Assembly: GCF_021390335.1 (NCBI RefSeq)
Contig: NZ_JAJUXK010000010.1
Location: 1-64,000, forward strand
Direction: 5' to 3'
Source of the DNA: Dyadobacter sp. CY343
GTDB taxonomy: Bacteria; Bacteroidota; Bacteroidia; Cytophagales; Spirosomataceae
DNA: 64,000 nt
The translations under genes were made by a program, and so were the position numbers. How positions within the stretch are numbered: the first letter of the stretch is position 1; each line of letters opens with the position of its first letter. Of this stretch, positions 17,119 through 27,601 are shown in pieces. The notes beneath the pieces are model-generated. The model saw nothing but the letters and a program-made list of their open reading frames with translations, ran no database searches and was not told where the DNA came from.

Positions 17119-18597
17119 TTAAGCGATAATCTCTTTTACTAGTTTCCCTTCCACGTCTGTCAGCCTGAAATTCCGGCCCTGGAAAGGGTAGGTAAACTTC
17201 TCGTGGTCGAAGCCCAGCAGGTGCAGGATGGTAGCCTGAAGATCATGGACATGAACCCGGTCTTTTACTCCGTAATACCCCAGTTCATCAGTCTCTCCAT
17301 GCACAACTCCTTTTTTGATCCCGCCGCCAGCCATCCACATCGTAAATGCTTCCACATGGTGATCGCGGCCCATATAAGGCATTACCAAGCCATTCCTGTT
17401 TTCCTGCATGGGCGTTCTGCCAAATTCCCCTCCCCAGACAACCAGCGTTTCCTCCAGAAGTCCGCGCATTTTTAAGTCGCGCAAAAGTGCAGCTACCGGC
17501 TGGTCTGTCTGTCTGCATTTTTCGTGAAGCCCGCCCTCTATATTATCCCTCGCATTTGATCCGTGCCCGTCCCATCCCCAGTCAAAAAGCTGCACGAAAC
17601 GCACATCATTTTCGATCAGTTTGCGGGCAAGCAGACAGTTCATTGCAAATGAGCCTTCCCCCGGTTTGACACCATACATATCCAAAATAAACGAAGGCTC
17701 CTTTGTGATATCCATCACCTCGGGGACAGACATTTGCATCCGGAACGCCATTTCATACTGGCTGATGCGTGTCAGTATTTCCGGGTCCTGTATGTCTTCG
17801 TAGCTCTGCCGGTTGATTTCGTTAATTGTTTCAATGGTTTGCTTGCGCAAATCGCGGCTGATCCCTTTTGGGTCCGAAACGTACAATACGGGATCTGTTC
17901 CCGTGCGACATTGAACGCCCTGATATACAGAAGGCAGGAACCCGCTTCCCCAGATGCTCTTTCCGGCGTCGGGCTGTTTACCTCCTGATGTGAGCACAAT
18001 GAATCCCGGTAAGTTCTGATTTTCAGATCCAAGGCCATACACGGCCCAGGATCCCAGGCTCGGCCGGCCGAGCCGCGCCCCCCCAGTGTGCATAAGCAAC
18101 TGTGCTGGCGCGTGATTGAACTGGTCCGTATGCATGGACTTGATGAAGGTGATATCGTCCGCAACAGTTTGTAAATGGGGCAGATAATCAGAAATCCAGG
18201 CGCCAGATTGCCCGTACTGGTTGAATTTTCCCTGCGGGCCGAGCATTTTAGGCACGCCCTGAATGAATGCAAACTTCTTGCCTTCCAGGAACTCGGCAGG
18301 ACAGTCTTTGCCGTGATATTTCAGGAGTTCAGGTTTGTAATCAAAGAGTTCCAGCTGTGAAGGAGCTCCGGCCATGTGGATATAAATGACTCTTTTGGCT
18401 TTCGGGACAAACTGAGGAGTTTTTACAGACATCGCATCCGCTGATAGCCCTGACGGATTCGAAGTTGTTGGGCTGCAGGAATCCAGTAGTGAACCTAACC
18501 CTAACGCACCTAAACTAAATCCACAGGACTGAAGAAAATGACGGCGTGTCTGGTGTAGTACCTTTGTTTGTTGTAATTCTGTTATCAGCTTTTCCAT
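17119..18597 (-). CDS. DUF1501 family protein, Tat-type signal
   Basis: Starting at ATG 18597 (a TTG two codons earlier is also possible) the protein is 492 aa. It has a twin-arginine signal, TRRHFLQSCGFSLGALGLGS, and the DUF1501 sulfatase-like domain with KAKRVIYIHMAGAPSQLELF near the start and VWGGEFGRTP, GRDHH and GETDELGYYG towards the end. DUF1501 belongs to the alkaline-phosphatase-like superfamily, but no enzymatic activity is established. In many genomes it is paired with a DUF1549/DUF1553 cytochrome gene, as here (36 bases downstream of it). The protein is expected in the periplasm in folded form. Confidence 0.92.
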   Translation of the reverse strand: MEKLITELQQTKVLHQTRRHFLQSCGFSLGALGLGSLLDSCSPTTSNPSGLSADAMSVKTPQFVPKAKRVIYIHMAGAPSQLELFDYKPELLKYHGKDCPAEFLEGKKFAFIQGVPKMLGPQGKFNQYGQSGAWISDYLPHLQTVADDITFIKSMHTDQFNHAPAQLLMHTGGARLGRPSLGSWAVYGLGSENQNLPGFIVLTSGGKQPDAGKSIWGSGFLPSVYQGVQCRTGTDPVLYVSDPKGISRDLRKQTIETINEINRQSYEDIQDPEILTRISQYEMAFRMQMSVPEVMDITKEPSFILDMYGVKPGEGSFAMNCLLARKLIENDVRFVQLFDWGWDGHGSNARDNIEGGLHEKCRQTDQPVAALLRDLKMRGLLEETLVVWGGEFGRTPMQENRNGLVMPYMGRDHHVEAFTMWMAGGGIKKGVVHGETDELGYYGVKDRVHVHDLQATILHLLGFDHEKFTYPFQGRNFRLTDVEGKLVKEIIA

Positions 18598-18633
18598 TTT
18601 CAAAGTTTTTAAGATGAAGTTCAGTGTGCAACG

Positions 18634-21393
18634 CTATTCTTTGGTGACTGCACCATCCAGATTCAGAAGTACATTCGCCGATACTGCCAGCGCCGCCAGT
18701 TCCGGAGACTTCTGTGCTGAATAAACCAGGACGCTATCCACATCTGCAGGCTTACTTTTATACCTGGTCAAAGCACTTTCATAGATATTGAGTAGTGCAG
18801 CGAGCTTCTTTTCACTGACCGGTTGGAATGTGACCATTCGGTAACCTGCCCGAAGTTGCTGCTGCGGTGTTGGCGCGCTGCCTCTCATCTTCAATGCCAG
18901 TTGGACAGCTGCTTCCATATAAACCGGATCGTTCAATGTGACCAGAGCCTGCAGAGGCGTATTGGTCCGTATGCGTCTGGACTGACAAAATTCTCGGCTG
19001 GGTGAGTCAAAAGTCATCATGGAAGGGTAGGGGGCTGTACGTTTCCAATAGGTGTAAATGGCTCTGCGGTGCTTGTCTTCTCCCTGGCTTGGCACCCATG
19101 TTTCACCACTGTATGGCGAGAGCCAGATCCCGTCTGGCTGGGGAGGCATCACGCCGGGCCCGTACATTTTAGTTGAAAGTAACCCCGACACCGCCAGCGC
19201 CTGGTCCCTGATCTGCTCCGCACTAAGCCTTACGCGTGGCCCGCGCGTCAGCCACATGTTTTCCGGATCTTTTTCTGTCTTTTCCTTGTCTGACCGTGAA
19301 TCCTGCCTGTAAGTAGCCGACATCACCATTTGCTTCAACAAGAGTTTGACACTCCATCGGTAGTTTGTCATGAATTCTACTGCCAGCCAGTCCAGAAGTT
19401 CCGGATGGGAAGGGGCGCTGCCCTGGGAACCGAAGTCTTCAACAGTCTCAACAATCCCCCTGCCGAAAAGCTGCTCCCAGAATCGGTTGACGATCACACG
19501 GGAGGTAAGCGCATTATCCCTGTGTACCATCCACCGCGCAAGACCCAGGCGGTTCCTGGCATACTCCTTTGGCATTGGTGTCAGCAGTTTTGGAATGTCC
19601 GGTTTCACCTCCGCACCTTTAACAAGCCAGTTTCCCCGAACAAACACATTCGTTTTCCGGACCATATCTCCGGCTGATTCCCAAAGGATAGGAGTTTCGT
19701 CAGTCTTGGATGTCAGCAGCTGAGAATAGTCGGCGATGATTTCCTCATAGTTGGCCTGATCTTTGCCAGGCAATGCTTTTTGAAAAGAAAGCCATTTGAT
19801 CTGCACCCATTTATCCGGCATTTTTGGACTTTCCAACGTAAAGTACAGGTCGTGTTTTCCCGCAACCTGGTTGATAGGAACAACAAGCACCGTATCCTTG
19901 TATCCTGTTGTGGGTACCTTAAACTGTGCGAGCATTTCCTTGGCCAGGGTATCTGTTTTGATGGTGAGAAGCGCATTTTCTGCCTGCGTTCCAATACTTA
20001 CCACTAGCTGAGACATACCTGTTAGGCTGACTGCTGGCAGGCGGGCGGAGGTTTTTTGTTTAAGACCTAAGTACTTCCCGTCCAGAAGCGTTGACTTTCC
20101 TATGATTTTGAAATCGTGGGAGTTGATCTTGGGTTCTGTGATGTGCACAAACTGTGAAACCTGGCTGGCCTGTTCGGGTTCATGTCTGGTTATCCAGTCC
20201 ATAACCCTTTGGACCCGCGCCGAGTCCTCTCCTTTGTAAAAACGCATCGTGGGTGAATCGCTGGGTACATCCTCATCACGGGTATTGTTAAAAAACGCCA
20301 TGTATTTATAATACTCATCATGCGAGATGGGGTCATAGGGATGGCTGTGGCATTGTATGCAGGCAAACGTGGTACCCTGCCAAACTTCCCAGGTTGTATT
20401 GACCCGGTCAATCTGAGCTGCTACCCTGAACTCTTCATCTGAGGTTCCGCCCTCATCGTTATTCATGGTATTCCTGTGAAAGCCTGTCGCAACCAAATGC
20501 TCCTGCGCGGGCAACCCCTGTTTTTTGGGAAGTAAGTCTCCGGCAAGCTGCTCAATGGTGAACTGGTCGAAAGGTTTGTCGGAATTAAAGGATTTGACGA
20601 CATAATCGCGATAGCGCCAGATGCTGCGCCCACCGTCTTTTTCATAGCCTTTGGTATCGGCATACCTGGCAAGGTCCATCCACATGCCAGCCCAGCGTTC
20701 ACCATACGCCGGGGATCCCAAAAGCCGGTCCACCACTTTTTCATAAGCGTCGGCAGAACCATCCTTTTCAAAGGCAGCTACCTCTTCTTTTGTAGGGGGC
20801 AGGCCCGTCAGGTCCAGGCTCAGGCGCCGGATGAGCGTTGGCTTGTTTGCTTCCGAAGATGTGGAAAGCCCCTGATCTTTCGCTTTCTCAATGATAAAAT
20901 GATCGATTTCGTTTTTCGGCCAGCTACTTTCTTTCCAGTTTAAAAGTCCGAACAGATTCCACAAGCTGCGTGTGGACGGCACATCCGGCTTTTCAATCCG
21001 TTTGTATGACCAGTGCGTTTCCCATTTTGCCCCTTCATTGATCCATTGTTTTAATACGTCAACTTCGTTGTCACTGAGCGGCGTCGAATTCTTCGGCATC
21101 TTTTCGTCGGGATCGTCCGTGAGGATACGGCGGATCATCTCACTTGCATCTGCATCACCTCTTACCACAGGGATCTTTCCAGACTTGCCGGCTTCAAGCA
21201 TTTCGTGCTCAAAAAGAAAGCTGACATCGCCTGCTTTTTTTACCCCGCCATGACAGCCCATGCAATGCTTGTTCAGAATAGGCTTTACGTCCGCATTGTA
21301 ATCAACCTTTGGACCAAACCAGGTAGTGGACAGTGTGAAGGAGTAAAGTAAAATGGATAGGCAGATTACGCCTATTAAAGTCTTGCTCATCAT
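18634..21393 (-). CDS. DUF1549/DUF1553 protein with planctomycete-type cytochrome domain
   Basis: This 919-aa protein has an N-terminal signal segment and a PSCyt1 haem domain with CMGCH at residues 44-48. DUF1549 (PSCyt2) follows at about 155-360, marked by LIRRLSLDLTGLPPTKEEV and containing a second CxxCH, CIQCH at 345-349. DUF1553 (PSD1) lies at about 610-880, with ARNRLGLARWMVHRDNALTS and RRIRTNTPLQALVTLNDPVY. The architecture is the standard one for these proteins, common in Planctomycetota and Bacteroidota. Their activity is not proven; they are widely supposed to be periplasmic redox proteins. It is 25 bases from the Gfo/Idh gene upstream. Confidence 0.92.
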   Translation of the reverse strand: MMSKTLIGVICLSILLYSFTLSTTWFGPKVDYNADVKPILNKHCMGCHGGVKKAGDVSFLFEHEMLEAGKSGKIPVVRGDADASEMIRRILTDDPDEKMPKNSTPLSDNEVDVLKQWINEGAKWETHWSYKRIEKPDVPSTRSLWNLFGLLNWKESSWPKNEIDHFIIEKAKDQGLSTSSEANKPTLIRRLSLDLTGLPPTKEEVAAFEKDGSADAYEKVVDRLLGSPAYGERWAGMWMDLARYADTKGYEKDGGRSIWRYRDYVVKSFNSDKPFDQFTIEQLAGDLLPKKQGLPAQEHLVATGFHRNTMNNDEGGTSDEEFRVAAQIDRVNTTWEVWQGTTFACIQCHSHPYDPISHDEYYKYMAFFNNTRDEDVPSDSPTMRFYKGEDSARVQRVMDWITRHEPEQASQVSQFVHITEPKINSHDFKIIGKSTLLDGKYLGLKQKTSARLPAVSLTGMSQLVVSIGTQAENALLTIKTDTLAKEMLAQFKVPTTGYKDTVLVVPINQVAGKHDLYFTLESPKMPDKWVQIKWLSFQKALPGKDQANYEEIIADYSQLLTSKTDETPILWESAGDMVRKTNVFVRGNWLVKGAEVKPDIPKLLTPMPKEYARNRLGLARWMVHRDNALTSRVIVNRFWEQLFGRGIVETVEDFGSQGSAPSHPELLDWLAVEFMTNYRWSVKLLLKQMVMSATYRQDSRSDKEKTEKDPENMWLTRGPRVRLSAEQIRDQALAVSGLLSTKMYGPGVMPPQPDGIWLSPYSGETWVPSQGEDKHRRAIYTYWKRTAPYPSMMTFDSPSREFCQSRRIRTNTPLQALVTLNDPVYMEAAVQLALKMRGSAPTPQQQLRAGYRMVTFQPVSEKKLAALLNIYESALTRYKSKPADVDSVLVYSAQKSPELAALAVSANVLLNLDGAVTKE

Positions 21394-21418
21394 AACGCAA
21401 TGAATTAGTTCTTAAACT

Positions 21419-22420
21419 CTAACTGCTGGCTTTTTTCAATACACTTTCAAGTGTTACACTCTTGCCAGACTGGCGCTTGCTCTCATCAGCCGCCTCCATA
21501 AACGTGAATATCTCAATCGTTTCCTCCGGCGAAACAGGTATTTCGCCGGTATTGAAGTATTTCACGATATGCGCCAGCAGCGGTTCATACCCCGCGTATG
21601 GACCCAGGATCTGGTTGCCATCGACGGTGAAAACAGTCCCACCGTAGTGATTCTTGCCGGAACGCGAGCCCCTGACGGTACCAATCCGCCCGTCTTGCCA
21701 CACCCCGACAATGATATCGGTGTCCGGAGTATGTACCCGAGTTACACTTTTGCATCCTGTTCCCATGACCGTATACAGTGTTTCTACGCCGTGGACACCA
21801 TACCAGTAAAAGTCAGGATGCGTTTTTTCAAGCGCAGCGGGACTGAATGCATCGGCGCCCACTACTTTGCTTTTATCAATGCTGTCAATGCCTTTGATAT
21901 ATCTGAGCGAAGACGCAGAAAAAACAGGGATTTTGTATTTTTCTGATGCTTTATAAATGGCAAGCGTATCCCGAAGCGAGGCGGCAACGGGCTTGTCTAT
22001 AAACATTTTCTTTCCGGCCTTAAACACTTCCATTGCCTGCTCGAGATGGAGCCTGCCGTCATTAGTTTCCAGTAGAATGACGTCCGTAATTTCAAGCAAG
22101 TCTTTGATCGATCCGGTGATCTGTACGCCCATCCGCTTCACATCTTCGATATATCCCGGGATGCGACTGGCACTTTTTTCAATGTCTTTACTGCCGTAGG
22201 GATACGCTGCTACAATCCGGTAGCCATCGTAAGCGGGGTTGGGCTGTGCGGCATTTAGGACTTTGGTGAATTCGATGCTATGGGATGTATCCAGGCCAAT
22301 AATTCCAATTCGCTTTCCTTCGGCTACCAAGGTATGCGGCGTTTTAAAACCCAGGATACCCAAACTTGTACCGGCAAGTGCGGAAGCTTCTATAAACTTT
22401 CTCCTGTTCATTGTCATCAT
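21419..22420 (-). CDS. Gfo/Idh/MocA-family oxidoreductase with Tat-type leader
   Basis: The 333-aa protein starts MMTMNRRKFIEASALAG, a twin-arginine leader, so export in folded form with bound NAD(P) is likely. The Rossmann fold begins RIGIIGLDTSHSIEF; the usual GxGxxG is replaced by GLDTSH, a variant seen in part of the family. The FIDKPVAAS segment supplies the EKP-like catalytic Lys. Later motifs such as YWYGVHGVETLYTVMGTGC are typical. These enzymes oxidise or epimerise sugars and inositols. It is the first gene after SusD (68 bases) and precedes the cytochrome genes, consistent with carbohydrate oxidation, but the substrate is unknown. Confidence 0.88.
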   Translation of the reverse strand: MMTMNRRKFIEASALAGTSLGILGFKTPHTLVAEGKRIGIIGLDTSHSIEFTKVLNAAQPNPAYDGYRIVAAYPYGSKDIEKSASRIPGYIEDVKRMGVQITGSIKDLLEITDVILLETNDGRLHLEQAMEVFKAGKKMFIDKPVAASLRDTLAIYKASEKYKIPVFSASSLRYIKGIDSIDKSKVVGADAFSPAALEKTHPDFYWYGVHGVETLYTVMGTGCKSVTRVHTPDTDIIVGVWQDGRIGTVRGSRSGKNHYGGTVFTVDGNQILGPYAGYEPLLAHIVKYFNTGEIPVSPEETIEIFTFMEAADESKRQSGKSVTLESVLKKASS

Positions 22421-22488
22421 GATATTTTGTCAATTGTTGATCTTGCACAAAGGGTACGTACCCGTTTTACTTGCTGATAAATGTTGGA

Positions 22489-23925
22489 TTAGTAACCTTC
22501 GTTTTGTTTAATTAGCGCGGGGTTGATATCAATCTGACTTTGAGGAACCGGGAATACCAGGTTTTTTTCAGTAAGCTTAGTGGTGATGCCAATCGCGCTT
22601 GCCTTTGCATTCAGAATCGGCAGGGCGCGACCGGTGCGGACTAGATCAAACCACCGGTGACCTTCAAAGGCAAGTTCCACCCGGCGTTCCTGTTCCAGGG
22701 CCAAACGCATATCTTCCTTAGAACTGATCTGTTTATTGCTGATGCCGGCGCGGGCACGTACCATGTTAAGGAGTGTTAGCGCATCCGGGACATTACCGGC
22801 TTCGTTAAGCGCTTCTGCATACATCAGCAGCACATCAGCATACCGGAGTACCGGGAAATTATCATCTGAATCGTATTTCACAGTGGGCGCATCATCATAT
22901 TTTCGTATGAAATTCTGATCGATCCGTTGACCAATGCTATTAATATAAAATGTCCCTAGTGATACGTCTTTGCGGTTATCGCCCGGTTCATAGGCCTGGA
23001 CCATGTCAGCGGTTGGTTCATTATTGCCATCACCACCAAATTGAATGACCGAATTTCCTGAATTGGCAGGGGCATAGGTACTGCCCAGCCCGTTTCCTTT
23101 CAATGGGCTGAGACCCTTTTTGTATTGAACTTCGAAGACGGATTCCTTGCCATTCTTGTTAGCCGGGCTAAAAACGTCGGCATACTTGGGAAGAAGAGCA
23201 TAAATACCGGAGTCAACTACTAGTTTCAGCTTCGAAGCTGCTTCTGCGTATCGGTGCTGGGTCAGATATACATTTCCCAGCAGTGCCTGGGCTGCACCTC
23301 TGGTAGCCCGGCCCAGATCGCTGCTGGTGTAAGTGGCAGGCAGGGCCAGTTCAGCCTCCCCTAGATCTTTGATGATCTGGGCGTAAACTTCAGCAGCGGG
23401 TGTACGGTTATACCGGTAACCATCTTCCGTATCAACAATTTCCTCTAAAATAAGCGGTACGTCCCCAAAGATCCTGACCAGATTGAAATACATCAGAGCG
23501 CGAAGGAATTTGGATTCGCCGATATATTGTTTTTTTAGATCTGCATTCATACTTATCGCATCTATACGGGATAAGATGACATTCGTCCTGTAAATTCCCT
23601 TATACCCGTCTGCCCACCTTGTATTCAGGTAAGGATTGGTTGAGCGAAGGTAAAATTTGTCAAACTCATCCTGATCAATGACAGAGCCGGACAATACCGG
23701 CCGGGAATCGTCGGACGGGATCTCTGAAACTGCATAATATTGTCCGTATTGTCCATTCAATTGCAGAGAGGCATAAGCCGACGCCAATGCATTGTTGAAA
23801 TCAGAAGCTGTTTGATAAAAGTTGGCTGTGCTGGCTTCGGATACCGGAGCGAGATCCAGGAATTTGCCGGAACAACCCAGCAAAAACAGATTGAGGAAAG
23901 CCGCGAATAAAAATCGTTTTTTCAT
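22489..23925 (-). CDS. SusD/RagB family outer-membrane lipoprotein
   Basis: The 478-aa protein has a lipoprotein signal with lipobox LFLLGCSG and the SusD architecture: an N-terminal TPR-like region with SDFNNALASAYASLQ, the RALMYFNLVRIFGDVPL motif, and a C-terminal RagB/SusD segment with NFPVLRYADVLLMYAEALNE and RRVELAFEGHRWFDLVRTGR. SusD proteins are surface lipoproteins that cap the SusC channel and bind the imported ligand. The gene starts 6 bases after SusC, confirming the pair. Ligand class cannot be told from sequence alone. Confidence 0.95.
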   Translation of the reverse strand: MKKRFLFAAFLNLFLLGCSGKFLDLAPVSEASTANFYQTASDFNNALASAYASLQLNGQYGQYYAVSEIPSDDSRPVLSGSVIDQDEFDKFYLRSTNPYLNTRWADGYKGIYRTNVILSRIDAISMNADLKKQYIGESKFLRALMYFNLVRIFGDVPLILEEIVDTEDGYRYNRTPAAEVYAQIIKDLGEAELALPATYTSSDLGRATRGAAQALLGNVYLTQHRYAEAASKLKLVVDSGIYALLPKYADVFSPANKNGKESVFEVQYKKGLSPLKGNGLGSTYAPANSGNSVIQFGGDGNNEPTADMVQAYEPGDNRKDVSLGTFYINSIGQRIDQNFIRKYDDAPTVKYDSDDNFPVLRYADVLLMYAEALNEAGNVPDALTLLNMVRARAGISNKQISSKEDMRLALEQERRVELAFEGHRWFDLVRTGRALPILNAKASAIGITTKLTEKNLVFPVPQSQIDINPALIKQNEGY

Positions 23926-23931
23926 GATTGC

Positions 23932-26900
23932 TTATAAACCAATGTTGATACCAATTGTATATGTACGAGGAAGAGGGTAGGAGCCATAGTCAACACCGCC
24001 GGTTAATGGGCCTTCATATCCGCTCACTTCGGGATTGTATCCCAGGTATTTGGAAAATGTAAATGCGTTTTGAACACCGCCGTAGAGCCGTATTGATTCC
24101 AGTCTTACTTTATCCGAGACGCCTTTAGGCAGCTTGTAACCAAGTGTGATATTTCGGGTCCGTAGGAATGATGCGTCTTCAACCCAGCGGGTGGATACCA
24201 GGTTATTGTTTCCTGTCGGCCGGCTGTTCGCTCTGGGGGATTTTCCATCGCCGGGCTGCTCGGCAGACCGCCAGCGGTTCAGGACGGTTGTCATTTGGTT
24301 GTGGTTACCCTCCTGAGAATCAAAAAACCTGCGTGATAAATTCAGGATCTGTCCACCTTGAACACCCTGAATGCCCACGCTCAGATCAATCCCCTTGAAT
24401 GAGAAATTGTTGGTCATTCCATAAATGAAATCCGGCTGGTTATTGCCAATGATCTGGCGGTCGTTTGCATCTATTTTATTGTCGTTATTCAAATCCGCAT
24501 ATTTGACATCTCCGGGACGGGAGTCTGCAAAGTGCGGGTGACTGTCCAGGTCTGATTTGTCCTGAAAAATACCAAGCTGAACATAACCGTAAAGACTGCC
24601 CAGCGGCTGGCCGATCTGGGTGATATTCGATTCGCCGACACCCGTACCGCTGCGGATGGGATCGCCTTTTGGCCCTAGGGCCAGGACCTTGTTCTTGTTT
24701 TGGGACAACATCAGATTTGTTGTCCATGTGAACGCGCCGGTCAGGTTTCTGGATGTCACGCTGAATTCCCAGCCCTTATTTTCAACCTTACCGATATTTT
24801 TAATCGCCGTGCTGAACCCGGTCAGGGTAGGGACTTGAACCGAAAGCAGAAGGTCGGTAGTGATGCGCGAATAGTAATCGGCTGTGACGAACAACCTATT
24901 GAGAAGAAGTCCAAGCTCTAAACCAATGTCCATCTGGCGGCTTTTTTCCCAGCCCAGATTGGAATTGCCAATCGTTTTTGCAGCCAGACCATTAATGATC
25001 TTGTTGCCAAAAATGTAGTTATCCACACTGAGCAATCCCAGTGACATATAATTCGGTGAAATGTAGTTGGCGGGGAGGCTGCCGGATCCCGAAAACGCAT
25101 TGTTACCTGCCAGACCGTAGCTGGCCCGAAGTTTCAGTTCTGAAATTGCTGGAACGGACTTTAAGAAGTCTTCTTCACTCATGCGCCATCCGACGGAAGC
25201 GGACGGGAACGTACCCCATCTGTTATCCACGCCAAAGCGTGAGGAACCATCCCGGCGAACCGAGACATTAAACAGGTATTTTTCTTTATAGTTGTAAGCT
25301 ATCCGGGCGAAATAAGAAGCAAGCTTCCACTGCTCGCGGTATGAATAGCCTGAATTGACATTGCCGTAATTGATCGTTTGAACAACATCATTTGGAAAGT
25401 TGACCGCCCCTACACGATTTTGTTCAAAGTCGTTGGACTGGGATTCCATTCCGACCAGCGCTTCAAAATTGTGTATTTCATTAAATTGCCGGTTGAAAGT
25501 CAGTGTCTGGCTGGCAACCCAGTTTAGATTCTGACCCGTATTCGAGTAGCCGCTTGTAGGAATGGGCGGCAGCAGCGAACTTGTGGGCATGGTGGATTTC
25601 TGGAAATAGCTCTGCCGTGATATAAGCGCATCACCACCGATGGAAATGCGGTAATTCAGCCCTTTGGTCAACTCGAGCATGGCATAAAGGTTTCCTAATA
25701 CGCGCAATGTATTTACGCGGTTTTCGACCTCGGTGATGTTGGCGAGCGGGTTGGTAATCCCCGGCCAGTCGTAGGGTGCTGCAATGGCAATCTGGGCAGT
25801 GTAGCTTCCATCCGGAGCGTAAACAGGCACAACTGGCGCAATCCCGAGTGCCGCATTGATTACACCATTGGTAGACCAGGGTCCGTCGGCATTTACCCTG
25901 TCTTCAACGGTCATCGACGGGCTGAAATTGAGACCAACTTTTAATCGGGAAGTCAATTGCGCATCGATATTTGAGCGCAAAGAATAGCGGCGTTGCCCGG
26001 ACTTCTTGATAATTCCTTTCTGATCGAGATAGTTGCCAGATAGCATGAATTTTACTTTTTCAGTGCCTCCTGACGCCGATAGCTGATAACTGCTGATCGG
26101 TGCCGAACGAAATATCAGATCCTGGTAATCGGTGTATGGCAAGTTTCCCGGTTCGTCGAAATTGAGCCCTTCAAACTCCCCTCTTGGATAACGGAACCGC
26201 TCACCGGCGGGCCGTTTGCTGTTGGGGTCACTGGCCAGCGCTCCCGGAACACGGTCCAGATAAGCGTTGTTTACGGCCTCTTTTACCAATTCAGCAAACT
26301 GCTGCGAATTAAGGATATCCATTTTTTTCGTCACTTGCTGGATGCCCGTAAAATAATCGAGATTGATCCGTGTCTTCCCCGCTGTGCCTTTTTTTGTGGT
26401 AACCAACAAAACACCGTTTGAGCCGCGCGATCCGTAGATCGCCGTGGCCGAGGCGTCTTTAAGTACATCCACAGACTCGATGTCATTAGGGTTGATCAGG
26501 TTGAGCGCACCATCATTGAGCGGCTGGCCATCGACGACTACGAGAGGCCCTGTGCCCGCACTAATCGAACCTAATCCGCGTATTTTAAAATTCGGAACCG
26601 TTCCCGGTGCCCCGTTGCTTTGCTGCACCAGTACGCCGGGCATTCTTCCCGCCATGCCTTCACCAATATTCGTAATAGGTTGGTCTTTAATGGATTCTGA
26701 CTTAATAGAGGAGATAGCTCCTGTAATATCTTTTTTCTGTTGCGTGCCATATCCGACTACCACCACCTGTTCCAGCTCTCTGATGTTAGGAGTCAGAACA
26801 ACGGCAACATCGTCCCGGCTATTAATCCTGATTTCCTGACTTAGATATCCTACAAAAGAGAAAACCAGTACGGTCTCAGCATTTGAAGTCTCGATAGTGA

Positions 26901-27552
26901 AATTCCCGTTTGCATCGGAAACCGTGCCGCGTTGGGTTCCTTTCTCGACAATGCTGACACCCGGGAGTCCTTCCCCTTTTTCATCCGACACTTTGCCCTT
27001 TGCATTGGAAAGATTGACTTGCTTGTCTGTCTTGACCGGAGGAGCGACCGGTTTTCTGATCTGCTGGCGCTCCCGGCTGTTGTCAAGGGGACTTATGCCC
27101 TCGTGAGGAGACTCCGGTTTTTGGGTGTTGATATCGGCCTTCTTCTTGATCACTATTGTTTTATTGATAATGGTATAAGAGAGGCCTTGATTACCGAAGA
27201 GCGCATCCAGTGCCGCTTCCAAAGAAACCTTTTTCAAGTTCAGGGTGACCTTGTTGGTTTTTGTCAGAAGGTCGTTTTGCAACCAGAAAAAGTAGCCGCT
27301 CTGTTTCTCAATCTTATCAAGTACTTTGTCGAGTGATGCATTTTTCTCTGACAATGTAATTTGCTGGCTGTAACCTGATGCATAAATGTGTAGACAAGAA
27401 ATCAGCAATAAAATGGCGACAGAATTTATTCGCATTACGAGCAGTCGTTTAGAAGGCGGGCTTACTGGCAGGCTAATGGCATTTGTAATTGGAAATGCCT
27501 TGCTAAACCGCCTGGCAATGCCCGGCAATGGAGGCGTAGAAAAATTAATCAT
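23932..27552 (-). CDS. SusC/RagA TonB-linked outer-membrane receptor with STN domain
   Basis: The 1206-aa protein has a long N-terminus before the signal core MRINSVAILLLISCLHIYA, a pattern common in Bacteroidota SusC proteins, so the ATG at 27552 is kept (the inner ATG at 27435 is the alternative). Domains in order: STN signalling domain (about 65-136), carboxypeptidase-like beta-sandwich (about 182-262), TonB plug with VVGYGTQQKKDITGAISSI and FKIRGLGSISAGTGPLVVVD, and the beta-barrel to the C-terminus. The STN domain marks a transducer that contacts a FecR anti-sigma factor. The fecR and sigma genes lie directly upstream, so ligand binding probably induces this operon. Confidence 0.95.
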   Translation of the reverse strand: MINFSTPPLPGIARRFSKAFPITNAISLPVSPPSKRLLVMRINSVAILLLISCLHIYASGYSQQITLSEKNASLDKVLDKIEKQSGYFFWLQNDLLTKTNKVTLNLKKVSLEAALDALFGNQGLSYTIINKTIVIKKKADINTQKPESPHEGISPLDNSRERQQIRKPVAPPVKTDKQVNLSNAKGKVSDEKGEGLPGVSIVEKGTQRGTVSDANGNFTIETSNAETVLVFSFVGYLSQEIRINSRDDVAVVLTPNIRELEQVVVVGYGTQQKKDITGAISSIKSESIKDQPITNIGEGMAGRMPGVLVQQSNGAPGTVPNFKIRGLGSISAGTGPLVVVDGQPLNDGALNLINPNDIESVDVLKDASATAIYGSRGSNGVLLVTTKKGTAGKTRINLDYFTGIQQVTKKMDILNSQQFAELVKEAVNNAYLDRVPGALASDPNSKRPAGERFRYPRGEFEGLNFDEPGNLPYTDYQDLIFRSAPISSYQLSASGGTEKVKFMLSGNYLDQKGIIKKSGQRRYSLRSNIDAQLTSRLKVGLNFSPSMTVEDRVNADGPWSTNGVINAALGIAPVVPVYAPDGSYTAQIAIAAPYDWPGITNPLANITEVENRVNTLRVLGNLYAMLELTKGLNYRISIGGDALISRQSYFQKSTMPTSSLLPPIPTSGYSNTGQNLNWVASQTLTFNRQFNEIHNFEALVGMESQSNDFEQNRVGAVNFPNDVVQTINYGNVNSGYSYREQWKLASYFARIAYNYKEKYLFNVSVRRDGSSRFGVDNRWGTFPSASVGWRMSEEDFLKSVPAISELKLRASYGLAGNNAFSGSGSLPANYISPNYMSLGLLSVDNYIFGNKIINGLAAKTIGNSNLGWEKSRQMDIGLELGLLLNRLFVTADYYSRITTDLLLSVQVPTLTGFSTAIKNIGKVENKGWEFSVTSRNLTGAFTWTTNLMLSQNKNKVLALGPKGDPIRSGTGVGESNITQIGQPLGSLYGYVQLGIFQDKSDLDSHPHFADSRPGDVKYADLNNDNKIDANDRQIIGNNQPDFIYGMTNNFSFKGIDLSVGIQGVQGGQILNLSRRFFDSQEGNHNQMTTVLNRWRSAEQPGDGKSPRANSRPTGNNNLVSTRWVEDASFLRTRNITLGYKLPKGVSDKVRLESIRLYGGVQNAFTFSKYLGYNPEVSGYEGPLTGGVDYGSYPLPRTYTIGINIGL

Positions 27553-27601
27553 ATATTTGTTTGGGTTTGGGTAAAGAAAGTTCCGTACAAGAATTCATGT
27601 T

